A stretch of DNA of 39,940 nucleotides from JBHIAG01 sp046758465 (lineage in GTDB: Bacteria > Acidobacteriota > Terriglobia > Acidiferrales > 2-02-FULL-67-57), in the NCBI GenBank assembly GCA_046758465.1, contig JBHIAG010000006.1, forward strand, positions 1 through 39,940. The letters are read 5' to 3'. The position numbers and the translations under genes were made by a program. The notes under the pieces are model-generated. The model saw only the letters and a list, made by a program, of their open reading frames with translations, was not told the origin of the DNA and ran no database searches. This document shows positions 16,279-24,933 of this stretch, in pieces; position 1 is the first letter of the stretch, and the number at the start of each line of letters is the position of its first letter.

Positions 16279-17393
16279 TGAACTGAAGCAACGCGTCGCT
16301 GGCCTGCGGAGCCATCTTTGACCCTGCCCGCCTGAACCAGCAACTCACGGAAATCGACAAAAAGCTTCGGCAGCCGGACTTCTGGAACAATCCCGCCGAG
16401 GCGCAGAAAATCCTCCAGGAGCGCAAGCGCCTGGAGCGGTGGCTGGAAACCGACCGGGCACTCGAGCGCGGGCTCGCCGACCTGGCCGCGCTGGTCGAGT
16501 TGGGGCGTGAAGGCGAGAAGGTGGAAGCCGATCTGGCACGAGAGTTGAACGCGTTCGCGCAGCAACTCGAAACGCTCGAAACCGAGACGCTCCTCGCCGG
16601 CATCCACGACCATCGCAATGCCATTGTCACCATCAACGCTGGCGCCGGTGGCACCGAGTCGCAGGACTGGGCCGAGATTCTTTTGCGCATGTACCTGCGC
16701 TGGGCGGAGCACAAAGACTTTGCTGCGACCATTACTGACATTCAGTCCGGCCAGGAAGCCGGGATCAAGTCGGTTACTTTCACCGTGCAGGGCAAGTATG
16801 CCTTCGGACTGTTGATCTCCGAGATTGGTGTGCACCGCCTGGTGCGCATCTCACCCTTTGACGCCGCCGCCCGCCGCCACACCTCGTTTGCCTCGGTGTT
16901 TGTCACGCCCGAGGTGGACGACAAGATCGAAATCGCGATTCGCCCCGAAGACCTGCGCATTGATACCTACCGGTCGAGCGGGCACGGCGGCCAGCACGTC
17001 AACGTCACCGACTCCGCCGTCCGCATTACCCACCTGCCCACCGGCATCGTTGTCCAGTGCCAGAACGAGCGCTCCCAGCACAAGAACCGTGATGTGGCCA
17101 TGAAGATTTTGCGCTCTCGCCTCTATCAGTATGAAGTGGAAAAGCGCATGGAAGCGGCGCGCAAGCTTGAAGAGACAAAGGCTGACATCAGTTTCGGCAA
17201 CCAGATTCGCTCCTACGTCTTGCACCCGTACCGTCTGGTGAAGGATTTGCGGACCAAGTATGAGGCCGGCGATGTGGAGGCGGTGCTCGATGGCGGGCTC
17301 GATCCGCTGATCCATGCCTATTTGGTCGCGCGGCGGCAAGGCAGCGTCTCCCCGCCCTATCCAATCGATGAGGTTGAGGGGCCAAAGACCTAG
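16244..17393 (+). CDS. prfB: Peptide chain release factor 2, with programmed +1 frameshift
   Basis: The gene reads as 24 codons, then CTT, then an in-frame TGA at 16319-16321; shifting +1 on CTT (skipping T16319) continues into DPARLNQQLTEID and gives 382 residues. This is the conserved autoregulatory frameshift of RF2. The full protein has the SPF stop-recognition tripeptide (203-205) and GGQ (248-250), almost the E. coli positions, so it reads UGA and UAA and releases peptides. The start is taken at ATG 16244 (GAGG 9 nt upstream); a second ATG at 16250 is equally in frame. Without the shift the gene would look truncated. It overlaps lnt by 35 nt. Confidence 0.95.
16316..16322 (+). promoter_or_regulatory. 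RF2 programmed +1 frameshift site (CTTTGAC)
   Basis: The slippery CTT, stop TGA and following C match the classical prfB recoding heptamer. The internal Shine-Dalgarno-like sequence that stimulates slipping is CGGAGC, 3-4 nt upstream, weaker than the AGGGGG of E. coli. Low RF2 delays termination at the poor-context UGA-C and favours the shift, so RF2 sets its own level. Confidence 0.93.
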
Positions 17394-17420
17394 CGTGTGC
17401 GCTGCTTCGGCCGAACGCAA

Positions 17421-17449
17421 TTGACACTCGGCAGCGGCTGTGCTAGCGT
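17421..17449 (+). promoter_or_regulatory. Promoter of metK
   Basis: Perfect -35 TTGACA (17421-17426), 17-nt spacer and TAGCGT (17444-17449), with TGC just before the -10. The predicted leader is about 50 nt. I saw no SAM riboswitch in it. Confidence 0.6.
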
Positions 17450-17507
17450 GCGCCGCTTGTTTCGAGGATTGTTGTTCATCGCGTAGAGTCGGAGGCACCA
17501 GTCCTGG

Positions 17508-18689
17508 ATGAGCCCTTCCGCGCATCGTTTTTTATTTACCTCGGAATCCGTCACCGAAGGCCATCCTGACAAGATCGCCGACCAGATCTCGGACGCTGTG
17601 CTTGACGCCGTCCTGGCGAAGGATGTGCGCGGCCGCGTCGCTTGCGAGGCGCTGGTGACGACGGATATGGTGATCGTGGCCGGGGAAATCACCACCACGG
17701 CCACGCTTGATTACTCGGCCATCGCGCGCGACACCATTCGCGCCATCGGCTACACCGATCCCGCCTATGGTTTCGACGCCGACAGTTGCGCCGTCCTCAG
17801 CCGTGTCAAGAAACAATCGCCCGACATCGCCCTCGGGGTAGACACGGGTGGCGCCGGCGATCAAGGGTTGATGTTTGGACTCGCCTGCGACGAGACCGAA
17901 GAATTGATGCCCCTGCCCATTACGCTGGCCCATGGCATCACTCAGCGCCTCAGCGAGGTTCGCAAGCAGGGCATCCTGGATTTCCTGCGCCCGGATGGGA
18001 AATCCCAGGTGACCGTCGAGTACCGGGACGCCCGGCCGGTACGCGTGGACACGGTAGTCGTCGCCGCCCAACACCACGACACCGTCAGCCAAGAGCAGGT
18101 GCGCCACAGCGTCCTTGAAACGGTCATCCGCGCCGTCATTCCGCCTGAGATGCTTGACAACCAGACCAACTTCCACATCAACCCCACCGGACGCTTCGTC
18201 ATCGGCGGACCCCACGGCGACTGCGGCTTGACCGGCCGAAAGATCATCATGGACACCTATGGCGGCGCTGGCCATCACGGGGGTGGCTCGTTTTCCGGCA
18301 AAGACCCCAGCAAAGTGGATCGCTCAGCTTCCTACATGGCGCGCTACGTCGCCAAAAATCTGGTTGCGGCAGGCATTGCGCGCCGGCTGGAAGTGCAACT
18401 CGCCTACGCCATCGGCGTCCCCGACCCGGTGGCCATCATGGTCGAGACCTTCGGCACCGGACTCCTCCCGGAAGACCAAATCATCGAGTTGATTCGGGAC
18501 CAGTTCGCCTTGACTCCGAAAGGGATGATCGAGGTGCTTGACCTGCTTCGGCCCATCTACCAGAAGACCGCGGCCTACGGTCACTTCGGCCGCGCCGAAA
18601 AAGAGTTTACCTGGGAGCGCACCGACAAGGCCGAGGCATTGCGCCGTGCCGCGCGCCTGGGCGAAATGGTCGCAGCCAAGCGCCCCTGA
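17508..18689 (+). CDS. metK: S-adenosylmethionine synthetase
   Basis: A 393-residue soluble enzyme that makes S-adenosylmethionine from methionine and ATP. The N-terminal SVTEGHPDKIADQISDAVLD, GAGDQGLMFG (about residues 120-129), GRFVIGGPHGDCGLTGRKII and GGGSFSGKDPSKVDRSASY loops are the standard MAT signatures, and the length is normal. It has its own promoter. ahcY follows after 59 nt, so production of SAM and removal of its by-product SAH are encoded side by side. GGAGG lies 12 nt before the ATG, somewhat distant. Confidence 0.97.
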   Translation: MSPSAHRFLFTSESVTEGHPDKIADQISDAVLDAVLAKDVRGRVACEALVTTDMVIVAGEITTTATLDYSAIARDTIRAIGYTDPAYGFDADSCAVLSRVKKQSPDIALGVDTGGAGDQGLMFGLACDETEELMPLPITLAHGITQRLSEVRKQGILDFLRPDGKSQVTVEYRDARPVRVDTVVVAAQHHDTVSQEQVRHSVLETVIRAVIPPEMLDNQTNFHINPTGRFVIGGPHGDCGLTGRKIIMDTYGGAGHHGGGSFSGKDPSKVDRSASYMARYVAKNLVAAGIARRLEVQLAYAIGVPDPVAIMVETFGTGLLPEDQIIELIRDQFALTPKGMIEVLDLLRPIYQKTAAYGHFGRAEKEFTWERTDKAEALRRAARLGEMVAAKRP

Positions 18690-18748
18690 TTTGTTTCCTG
18701 CTGCCGGGCAAACCCGATAGAATTGTCTCTTGATTCGCGAGGGCAGGG

Positions 18749-20017
18749 ATGACGACCAAAGTAAGTTCTGACATCAAGGATATTGGGCTCGCCGAGCGTG
18801 GGCGCGTTCGCATCGCATGGGCGAACCAGCAGATGCCCGTCTTGCAGCTTGTGCGCAAGCGCTTTACGAAAGAAAGCCCACTTAGGGGCGTCCGGGTTGC
18901 TGGGTGCCTTCACGTCACCAGTGAAACTGCCAACCTAGCCATTACCTTGCGGGAGGGCGGTGCCGAAGTTGTCATCTGCGCCTCGAATCCTCTCAGCACA
19001 CAGGACGAGGTGGCCGCTGCCCTGGTGCAGGATTTTTCCATCCCGGTCTACGCCATCAAAAGAGAGGACACGGAGACCTATTACGCGCACATCGCCGCTG
19101 TGCTCGACACCCACCCGCACATCACCATGGACGACGGCGCCGACCTGGTGAGCACCGCCCACAGCCAGCGCCAAGACGTGATTGCGGACGTGCTCGGCGG
19201 CACCGAGGAAACTACCACCGGCGTCGTCCGCCTGCGTGCCATGGCCCGCGACGGCGTGCTTCGCTACCCCATCATTTCCGTCAACGATGCCCACACCAAG
19301 TATCTGTTCGACAACCGCTACGGCACCGGGCAGTCCACCATTGATGGCATCCTCCGCGCCACGAACTTGTTGCTGGCAGGCCTCAATTTTGTCGTAGCCG
19401 GCTACGGCTGGTGCGGTCGCGGCATCACCATGCGCGCCCGGGGTCTCGGGGCAAACGTCATCGTCACCGAAGTCGATCCCACCCGCGCCCTGGAAGCGGT
19501 CATGGACGGGTTTCGTGTGATGGCCATGGCGGAAGCAGCGCGGCTCGGCGACGTGTTCGTTACCGCTACCGGCGACAAAGATGTGCTGCGCGCCGAACAT
19601 TTTGAGCAGATGAAGGACGGTGCCGTGCTGGCCAACTCCGGCCACTTCAACGTTGAGATTGACCTTCCGGCCCTGGAGAAGATGGCCACGGGCAAGCGCG
19701 CCACCCGCGACGCGGTCGAGGAATACACGCTCGGCGACGGTCGCAAACTTTACCTGCTGGCCGAAGGCCGCCTGGTGAACTTGGCGAGCGCCGAGGGCCA
19801 TCCGGCGGCGGTGATGGATATGAGCTTTTCCAATCAAGCGCTTGCGGTCGAATATCTGGTCAAGAATGCCGGGAAGCTTGAACAGCAGGTCTACCCGGTG
19901 CCGGAACACATTGACCGCACGATCGCGCGTTTGAAGCTGGAAGCGATGGGCATCGCCATCGACAAACTGACTCCGGAGCAGGAACGCTACCTCGCCTCCT
20001 GGTCGGAAGGCACCTAG
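18749..20017 (+). CDS. ahcY: Adenosylhomocysteinase
   Basis: A 422-residue NAD-dependent enzyme that hydrolyses S-adenosylhomocysteine to adenosine and homocysteine, relieving product inhibition of methyltransferases. Family blocks in order: HVTSETANLAITLREGGAEV, SNPLSTQDEVAAAL, TMDDGADLVS, GTEETTTGVVRL, VNDAHTKYLFDNRYGTGQS, the NAD site VVAGYGWCGRGI and ANSGHFNVEID. The protein ends shortly after PEHIDRTIARLKLEAMG, without the Lys-Pro-x-x-Tyr-x-Tyr tail of eukaryotic-type SAHH. Tail-less enzymes of this length are known in thermophilic bacteria and archaea, so this is the short class rather than a truncation. GAGGGCAGGG precedes the ATG. Confidence 0.96.
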   Translation: MTTKVSSDIKDIGLAERGRVRIAWANQQMPVLQLVRKRFTKESPLRGVRVAGCLHVTSETANLAITLREGGAEVVICASNPLSTQDEVAAALVQDFSIPVYAIKREDTETYYAHIAAVLDTHPHITMDDGADLVSTAHSQRQDVIADVLGGTEETTTGVVRLRAMARDGVLRYPIISVNDAHTKYLFDNRYGTGQSTIDGILRATNLLLAGLNFVVAGYGWCGRGITMRARGLGANVIVTEVDPTRALEAVMDGFRVMAMAEAARLGDVFVTATGDKDVLRAEHFEQMKDGAVLANSGHFNVEIDLPALEKMATGKRATRDAVEEYTLGDGRKLYLLAEGRLVNLASAEGHPAAVMDMSFSNQALAVEYLVKNAGKLEQQVYPVPEHIDRTIARLKLEAMGIAIDKLTPEQERYLASWSEGT

Positions 20018-20078
20018 CAAGCTGCCCGGTTTTCTGTCTGGAGTTTCCTTCGAAATACTTTCTCGGGGAGTGCTGCTG

Positions 20079-21536
20079 ATGCGCGAGTGGGCTGGCTGGG
20101 CGCTCGATACGGCGAAAGTCCGCGGAGCGACCTATGCCGACGTCCGCGTAATTGACCTGCGCGGGCGCTCGCTGTCCACCAAGAACGGCAAAGTGGGCAC
20201 CGTGGCCGAGAGCGAGTCGCTCGGCCTAGGCGTCCGCGTCATCGCCGACGGCGCCTGGGGCTTTGCCAGCACTGACCGTCTCACCCGCAAGCACATCGAG
20301 GCCACCGCTGCGGAAGCCGTTGCCATCGCGCGGGCCAGCGCTCGAGTCAAGAAAAGCGACGTCATCCTGGCACCCGAACAGAAAATCACCGCCGTCTGGC
20401 GCACCCCGTACGAAACTGACCCCTTCACTGTTCCGCTCGACGCGCAGATGAATCTGCTCTTCAGCGTCGACAAAGAGTTGCGCAGCGTCCCGGGGGTTAC
20501 CCTGGCGGAAACTGGAATGAGCTTTACTCGCCTGCAGCAGTTTTTCGCCAACACGGACGGTAGCGAGATTGAACAGGTGAAGCTGGTCTCCGGCGCGGGC
20601 TTTGCCGCAACTTCCTTTGCCGAGCGCGAAATCCAAAAGCGCTCCTATCCGAACTCTTTCGGCGGGCAGTTTGCCGCGGCTGGCTACGAACTGGTGGAGC
20701 GCTTACAGTTGGTCAAAAACGCCCGCCGCATCGCCGAAGAGGCCGTGGCGTTGCACAAGGCCGACATGTGCCCCGAAGGTCGGCGCACTCTCATCCTCAA
20801 CAGCCCGCAGTTGGCGCTCCAAATCCACGAGTCGATCGGCCATCCGATTGAACTCGACCGCGTGCTGGGGATGGAGGCCAACTTCGCCGGGATGAGCTTC
20901 CTTACGCTCGACAAGCTTGGCATCCTTCAGTATGGCTCCGAGATCGTCAATGTCGTGGCTGACGCGCGCCTGGCGCACGGGCCGGGACTGGGCACTTTCG
21001 GCTACGACGACGAAGGTGTCCCCGCCCAGTGCATTGACATCATCAGGGACGGCTGCTTCCTAGGCTACTTGAGCTCCCGCGAAACCGCCCCGGCCATCGG
21101 CCTGACCCGCTCGGGCGGCACGATGCGCGCCGAGAGCTGGAACCGCATCCCACTCATTCGTATGACCAACGTCAGCCTCCTGCCCGGCACCTGGAAGCTC
21201 GATGACCTGATTGCGGACACCGACGACGGCATCTACATGGAAACGAATCGGAGCTGGAGCATTGACGACCGCCGCTACCATTTTCAGTTTGGCCCCGAAA
21301 TCGCTTGGGAGATCAAGGGCGGCAAGAAGATGTGCATGTTGAAGAATCCGAGCTACAGTGGCATCACCACCGAATTCTGGTCGAGTTGTGACGCCATCTG
21401 CGACCGGACCCACTGGACGCTGTGGGGAACCCCCAACTGCGGTAAGGGCCAGCCCATGCAGACGATGGGCACGGGCCACGGGGCCGCGCCCGCGCGCTTT
21501 CGCAACGTCCTGGTAGGCGTGGCGTATGCTCAGTGA
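20079..21536 (+). CDS. tldD: TldD metalloprotease subunit
   Basis: A 485-residue member of the TldD/PmbA (U62) family. The metal-binding HExxxH is His250-Glu251-His255 in HESIGHPIELDRVLG, which marks the catalytic TldD subunit as opposed to TldE. The N-terminal half carries the substrate-tunnel domain (ADVRVIDLRGRSLSTKNGKV, GLGVRVIADGAWGFAS) and the C-terminal half ends in YSGITTEFWSSCDAICD. The TldD-TldE heterodimer degrades unfolded peptides and trims precursors such as microcin B17; in most genomes, as here, the housekeeping role is undefined. The ATG at 20079 has GGGGAG 8 nt upstream and is preferred over a GTG at 20070. It overlaps tldE by 11 nt. Confidence 0.94.
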   Translation: MREWAGWALDTAKVRGATYADVRVIDLRGRSLSTKNGKVGTVAESESLGLGVRVIADGAWGFASTDRLTRKHIEATAAEAVAIARASARVKKSDVILAPEQKITAVWRTPYETDPFTVPLDAQMNLLFSVDKELRSVPGVTLAETGMSFTRLQQFFANTDGSEIEQVKLVSGAGFAATSFAEREIQKRSYPNSFGGQFAAAGYELVERLQLVKNARRIAEEAVALHKADMCPEGRRTLILNSPQLALQIHESIGHPIELDRVLGMEANFAGMSFLTLDKLGILQYGSEIVNVVADARLAHGPGLGTFGYDDEGVPAQCIDIIRDGCFLGYLSSRETAPAIGLTRSGGTMRAESWNRIPLIRMTNVSLLPGTWKLDDLIADTDDGIYMETNRSWSIDDRRYHFQFGPEIAWEIKGGKKMCMLKNPSYSGITTEFWSSCDAICDRTHWTLWGTPNCGKGQPMQTMGTGHGAAPARFRNVLVGVAYAQ

Positions 21537-22860
21537 GGCTGACTGCTGGGAAATCGCTGAGCGGGTCGAGCAGGCGAGCCCGGCCGATGAAACAGAAGTG
21601 TTCATCGAATGCAGCCGCAGCGCCCTGACCCGCTTCGCGAATAACATTATCCACCAGAACGTCGCCGAGGAGGGAATTCAGGTATCCGTGCGCGTCGTGG
21701 TGGACAGCCGCACCGCCCGTGCCACTACGAACAAGATCGATGCCGCAGCGCTCCGGTGTACGGTCGAGCAGGCCCTGGCGAGTGCGCGCTGGCAGCCGCA
21801 GGACCCGGATTTGCTTCCCATGCTAGGGCCGCAGCGTTACAACCCAGTCACCCGTGTCTCGGCGGCGACGGCCGAGCTCAGCCCACAAGCCCGGGCTGAA
21901 GCGGTGCGCAGGGTTGTGGCGCGGGCCGAAGGTTTCCATCTCACCGCTGCTGGCCTCTATTCGAATAGCTATGCCACGCAGGCCTTGGCCAATGCGCGCG
22001 GTCTCTTCGCTTACTACGACGAGACCCGCGCCGAATTTTCTCTGACCTGCTGGAACGACAAAGGTTCGGGCTGGGCCAAGGCCAACTTTACCGCGGCTGA
22101 CCAGCTTGGCATTGACGAGCTGGCCGAGCGCGCCTGCCAAAAGGCTCTCGCCAGTCAAGAGCCGCAGGAACTCGCGCCGGGACGCTACACGGTTATTCTG
22201 GAGCCGGCTGCGGTGCTTGACTTGGTGGGATTCCTTTTCTACGACTTTGCAGCCACCGCTATCGCAGACCAGCGGAGCTGCTTCACCGAACGGCTGGGGG
22301 AGAAAGTCTTCGGCGAGAATATCTCGATCTGGGATGACGCGTACCACCCGCTACAAACCGGGTCGGTGTGGGACGGGGAAGGGATGCCCCGACAGAAGGT
22401 CACGCTCGTTGAACGTGGCGTAGTAAAGAACCTTGTTTACAGCCGCCAGGCGGCGCGCAAGGCAGGCACCAAGCCCACGGGCCACGGATTTCTGTTGCCC
22501 AACGAGTACGGTGAGGCGCCCATGAACTTGGTCTTTGCGGGGGGAGACTGTTCGCTCGACGAGATGATCCGGGCGACCGAGCGGGGCGTGCTGGTAACAC
22601 GGCTGTGGTACATCCGCGAGGTGGACCCGTACAAGAAAATTCTAACCGGAATGACCCGCGACGCTACCTTCTATGTCACCGATGGCACGATTCAATACGC
22701 CATCCGCAATCTGCGCTTCAACCAGAGCATCCTTGCGATGCTGAGCCAGGTCGAGATGCTGGGGCCGGCTGTGCGGACAGCCGGCGAAGAGTCTTTTGAA
22801 ATGGTGGTGCCGGCAATGAAAATCGCCGATTTTCACTTCACGGAAGGTACCAAGTATTAG
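21526..22860 (+). CDS. pmbA: TldE/PmbA protease partner subunit
   Basis: A 444-residue TldE (PmbA) homologue. It begins with the same N-terminal domain as TldD (ETEVFIECSRSALTRFANNIIHQNVAEE) but has no HExxxH; the matching region is YTVILEPAAVLDLVGFLFYDFAATAI. Near the C-terminus are NLVFAGGDCSLDEMIRATERGVLVTRLWYIREVDP and TRDATFYVTDG, typical of TldE. It should supply half of the substrate chamber to TldD. It starts inside the tldD stop region (11-nt overlap), so the pair is translationally coupled at near equal amounts, as expected for a heterodimer. Confidence 0.94.
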   Translation: MLSEADCWEIAERVEQASPADETEVFIECSRSALTRFANNIIHQNVAEEGIQVSVRVVVDSRTARATTNKIDAAALRCTVEQALASARWQPQDPDLLPMLGPQRYNPVTRVSAATAELSPQARAEAVRRVVARAEGFHLTAAGLYSNSYATQALANARGLFAYYDETRAEFSLTCWNDKGSGWAKANFTAADQLGIDELAERACQKALASQEPQELAPGRYTVILEPAAVLDLVGFLFYDFAATAIADQRSCFTERLGEKVFGENISIWDDAYHPLQTGSVWDGEGMPRQKVTLVERGVVKNLVYSRQAARKAGTKPTGHGFLLPNEYGEAPMNLVFAGGDCSLDEMIRATERGVLVTRLWYIREVDPYKKILTGMTRDATFYVTDGTIQYAIRNLRFNQSILAMLSQVEMLGPAVRTAGEESFEMVVPAMKIADFHFTEGTKY

Positions 22861-22884
22861 CGAAGGGCGCCCACGCACACCCGT

Positions 22885-23736
22885 CTAATGGCCCACGCCA
22901 AACTCCACCGTGTTGACGACCTTCCGTAGGAGCGAGAGCTGAAAGGAAAGAGTTTCGTCTTCTGCGGTCACGCCCAGGAAGGTGTAGTGGGAGTCGCCGT
23001 GGGAAAAGTAGATCGCCAGCCCGGTCCAGAAACGACCTTCAATCGAGCCCGTGAAATAGCGTTCCACCGCCGGGAAGCCCGCGAAGCGCGTGGACCGCTC
23101 CCGGAGCTTGCGGTAGTCGGGATAGAGTTGCCGGAGGGAATCTTCCGCCAATCGTGTATAGGTTGCCAGGTCACCGCGAAAAATTTCCTGTCCCACCAGC
23201 AGGAGTGTAGTTTCGTCGGGCGTGCCCAAGACGGCGAGCAGGGGATTGTCGGGCTTGACCAGCGTGGGGAAGCTACGCCACGTGGGTGGCTTAAACATGC
23301 GAAAGCCAAAACTCTCGTTCGTGTACGAGGTCGCGGTCACACGTTCGATGATTTTTTCCGGTTTAGGCGGTGGCACCGGTCGGGACAACGAACGAGCGAG
23401 CGTCGGCGCGGGAGAAGCGACTCGGGGTTTGGCGCGCACCTCGGGGGCACGGGCTACGGGTTGCGACCGTGCGGGCTGGAACCCCGGTCGGATCGGCACC
23501 TCTCCGGGATCGAGTGTCTGGGGGCCTTGGGGAAGATAAAAAACGATGCGGCGAATCTGGTCGCGGCGGATGAGGACAACGCCTGCGTTCGTCCTGACCC
23601 GGAAGGTACCTTGTTCAAAGCCAACGATCCTACCGCGCACTTTGCTGCCGTCCTGGAGATGGAACTCCTCGGCGCGGACCACCGCAGCCGCGCCCCAGCC
23701 CAACAGCACAAGCAGCAGCATTCTCGATGTCCACAT
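22885..23736 (-). CDS. Secreted two-domain protein: Sm-like N-domain, PsbP/DUF1795-like C-domain
   Basis: A 283-residue protein with a signal peptide (1-22, LLLVLLGWGAAAVVRA). Residues about 23-67 (FHLQDGSKVRGRIVGFEQGTFRVRT and IRRDQIRRIVF) look like a small Sm-like or SH3-type barrel common in Acidobacteriota secreted proteins. A Pro/Arg/Ala-rich linker (about 70-130) follows, then a 150-residue domain starting YTNESFGFRMFKPPTW with VLGTPDETTLLLVGQE, FAGFPAVERYFTG and SHYTFLGVT. That pattern resembles PsbP/DUF1795-type folds that score peptides or lipids. These family calls rest on pattern resemblance. No catalytic residues were recognised. It lies downstream of speB on the same strand but 118 nt away, with its own candidate promoter. 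Confidence 0.6.
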   Translation of the reverse strand: MWTSRMLLLVLLGWGAAAVVRAEEFHLQDGSKVRGRIVGFEQGTFRVRTNAGVVLIRRDQIRRIVFYLPQGPQTLDPGEVPIRPGFQPARSQPVARAPEVRAKPRVASPAPTLARSLSRPVPPPKPEKIIERVTATSYTNESFGFRMFKPPTWRSFPTLVKPDNPLLAVLGTPDETTLLLVGQEIFRGDLATYTRLAEDSLRQLYPDYRKLRERSTRFAGFPAVERYFTGSIEGRFWTGLAIYFSHGDSHYTFLGVTAEDETLSFQLSLLRKVVNTVEFGVGH

Positions 23737-23754
23737 CCTAGTTGCCTGCTAGCG

Positions 23755-23783
23755 AGTATTGCACCGCAAACTGGATTTGTAAA
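23755..23783 (-). promoter_or_regulatory. Candidate promoter of the secreted two-domain protein
   Basis: On the minus strand TTTACA (23783-23778), 17-nt spacer, AATACT (23760-23755). The start codon is at 23736, about 12 nt from the expected transcription start. Confidence 0.4.
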
Positions 23784-23854
23784 TTCCTCCTTGCTGGTAC
23801 AAAACACCGGCACAAGGGCCGCGGCGTTGGCATTTCCCCGCATCGGGAGTGGGT

Positions 23855-24754
23855 TCAGGAAGGCTGCTGGCAAAAGATGTAACCCAGGAGGCGGTAGATG
23901 AGTTTGGCGACCAGGAAGTCAGCGGCGTGGAGGCCCGGCGTGGGCAGCAATTCCACTACATCGAAGCCCACGATGGTGCGGGCGCGTGCGACGTGCGCGA
24001 GCAGTGTCGTAACCTGCTTCCAAGAGAGCCCGCCTGGTTCGGGGGTACCGGTGGCGGGCACAAGCGCAGGGTCGAGCCCATCCACGTCCATCGTCACATA
24101 AACGTGGGGGCTCAAATCGGCCACCACTTGCTTGCTCCACGCGGCCGGCGGCTGTGCGGTGATTTCTTGTGCCCAGTAGATTTTCGTTTTCAGGCACGGG
24201 AGGGCGGCCGCTTCCTCGCTTGACAGGCTGCGGACGCCCACTTGCACGGCGGGGCAAATCTCGACGACGCGCCGCAGCGCACAGGCGTGGCTGTTTGGGT
24301 TCTCTTGGTAGCTCTCGCGCAAGTCAGCGTGGGCATCGATTTGCAATACGCTCAGGTCGGAAAACTTTCGCGCCGCCGCGGAAACGGCCGGTGGCGTCAA
24401 GCTGTGTTCGCCGCCCAGCAGCACGGGCAACTTCCCGTCTGCGAGCAGGGCGGCCACGCTGGTGCGGATGTCGGCCAGCACGCGCGCGAGGGATCCCTCC
24501 TCGGTCTCCATTTCCTCCATTGTGTGGATGCCGACCCTGCGATAGGTTTCACACCGCAGCTCCTCGTCGTAGGTTTCCAGGTTATGCGAGGCTTCGATAA
24601 TCGCACAGGGGCCTTTCCGTGTGCCCCGGCCGTAGGTAGTGGTGCGCTCGAGCGGAATGGGCAGGATGACCGCGCGCGCCTTTTCGTAGTCGGCATACGC
24701 GTCCTCGATTCCCAGAAAGCGAAAAGGCAGTGCGGTAGGATACTGTTTTAGCAT
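23855..24754 (-). CDS. speB: Agmatinase (ureohydrolase family)
   Basis: A 299-residue binuclear manganese enzyme of the arginase/agmatinase family. Metal ligands are all present: His117 in GGEHSLT, Asp140, His142 and Asp144 in IDAHADLR, and Asp223 and Asp225 in MDVDGLDP; His156 in NSHACALRR and the Glu in DVVELLPT complete the site. The AHADLR, SHA and short length fit agmatinase, which releases urea from agmatine to give putrescine. Arginine decarboxylase two genes away would supply the agmatine. The ATG at 24754 (MLKQYPTALPFRFLG) is the natural family start, although no Shine-Dalgarno is visible; an in-frame start at 24826 adds 24 implausible residues. Confidence 0.9.
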   Translation of the reverse strand: MLKQYPTALPFRFLGIEDAYADYEKARAVILPIPLERTTTYGRGTRKGPCAIIEASHNLETYDEELRCETYRRVGIHTMEEMETEEGSLARVLADIRTSVAALLADGKLPVLLGGEHSLTPPAVSAAARKFSDLSVLQIDAHADLRESYQENPNSHACALRRVVEICPAVQVGVRSLSSEEAAALPCLKTKIYWAQEITAQPPAAWSKQVVADLSPHVYVTMDVDGLDPALVPATGTPEPGGLSWKQVTTLLAHVARARTIVGFDVVELLPTPGLHAADFLVAKLIYRLLGYIFCQQPS

Positions 24755-24888
24755 AGAGCGAGCTGATGCATGTCGAGGGCGCAACAGCGCACTGCCATTT
24801 CTACCATCGCCCGGCCGCGCGCACAAGAAGATATCCGTAACAGACGAGAGAAAAAGTTTTCTCAGATGAAAATTATGGACACTGACGC

Positions 24889-24894
24889 TATACT
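24889..24894 (+). promoter_or_regulatory. -10 element before the deoxyhypusine-synthase-like gene
   Basis: TATACT preceded by GC, with no strong -35 at 16-18 nt. The leader to the ATG at 24934 would be about 33 nt and includes GAGGAG 6 nt before the start. It lies in the 179-nt gap between divergent speB and this gene. Confidence 0.4.
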
Positions 24895-24933
24895 AGCTTC
24901 ACTTCCAAAGACGGTCCGGATGCGAGGAGAATA

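Noticed and set aside
16500..17393. Truncated prfB or pseudogene
   Set aside because: The apparent truncation is the conserved +1 frameshift at 16316-16322; the joined reading is full length with correct SPF and GGQ spacing.
17394..18748. SAM or SAH riboswitch in front of metK or ahcY
   Set aside because: The 114- and 59-nt leaders show no conserved kink-turn or pairing pattern of these classes.
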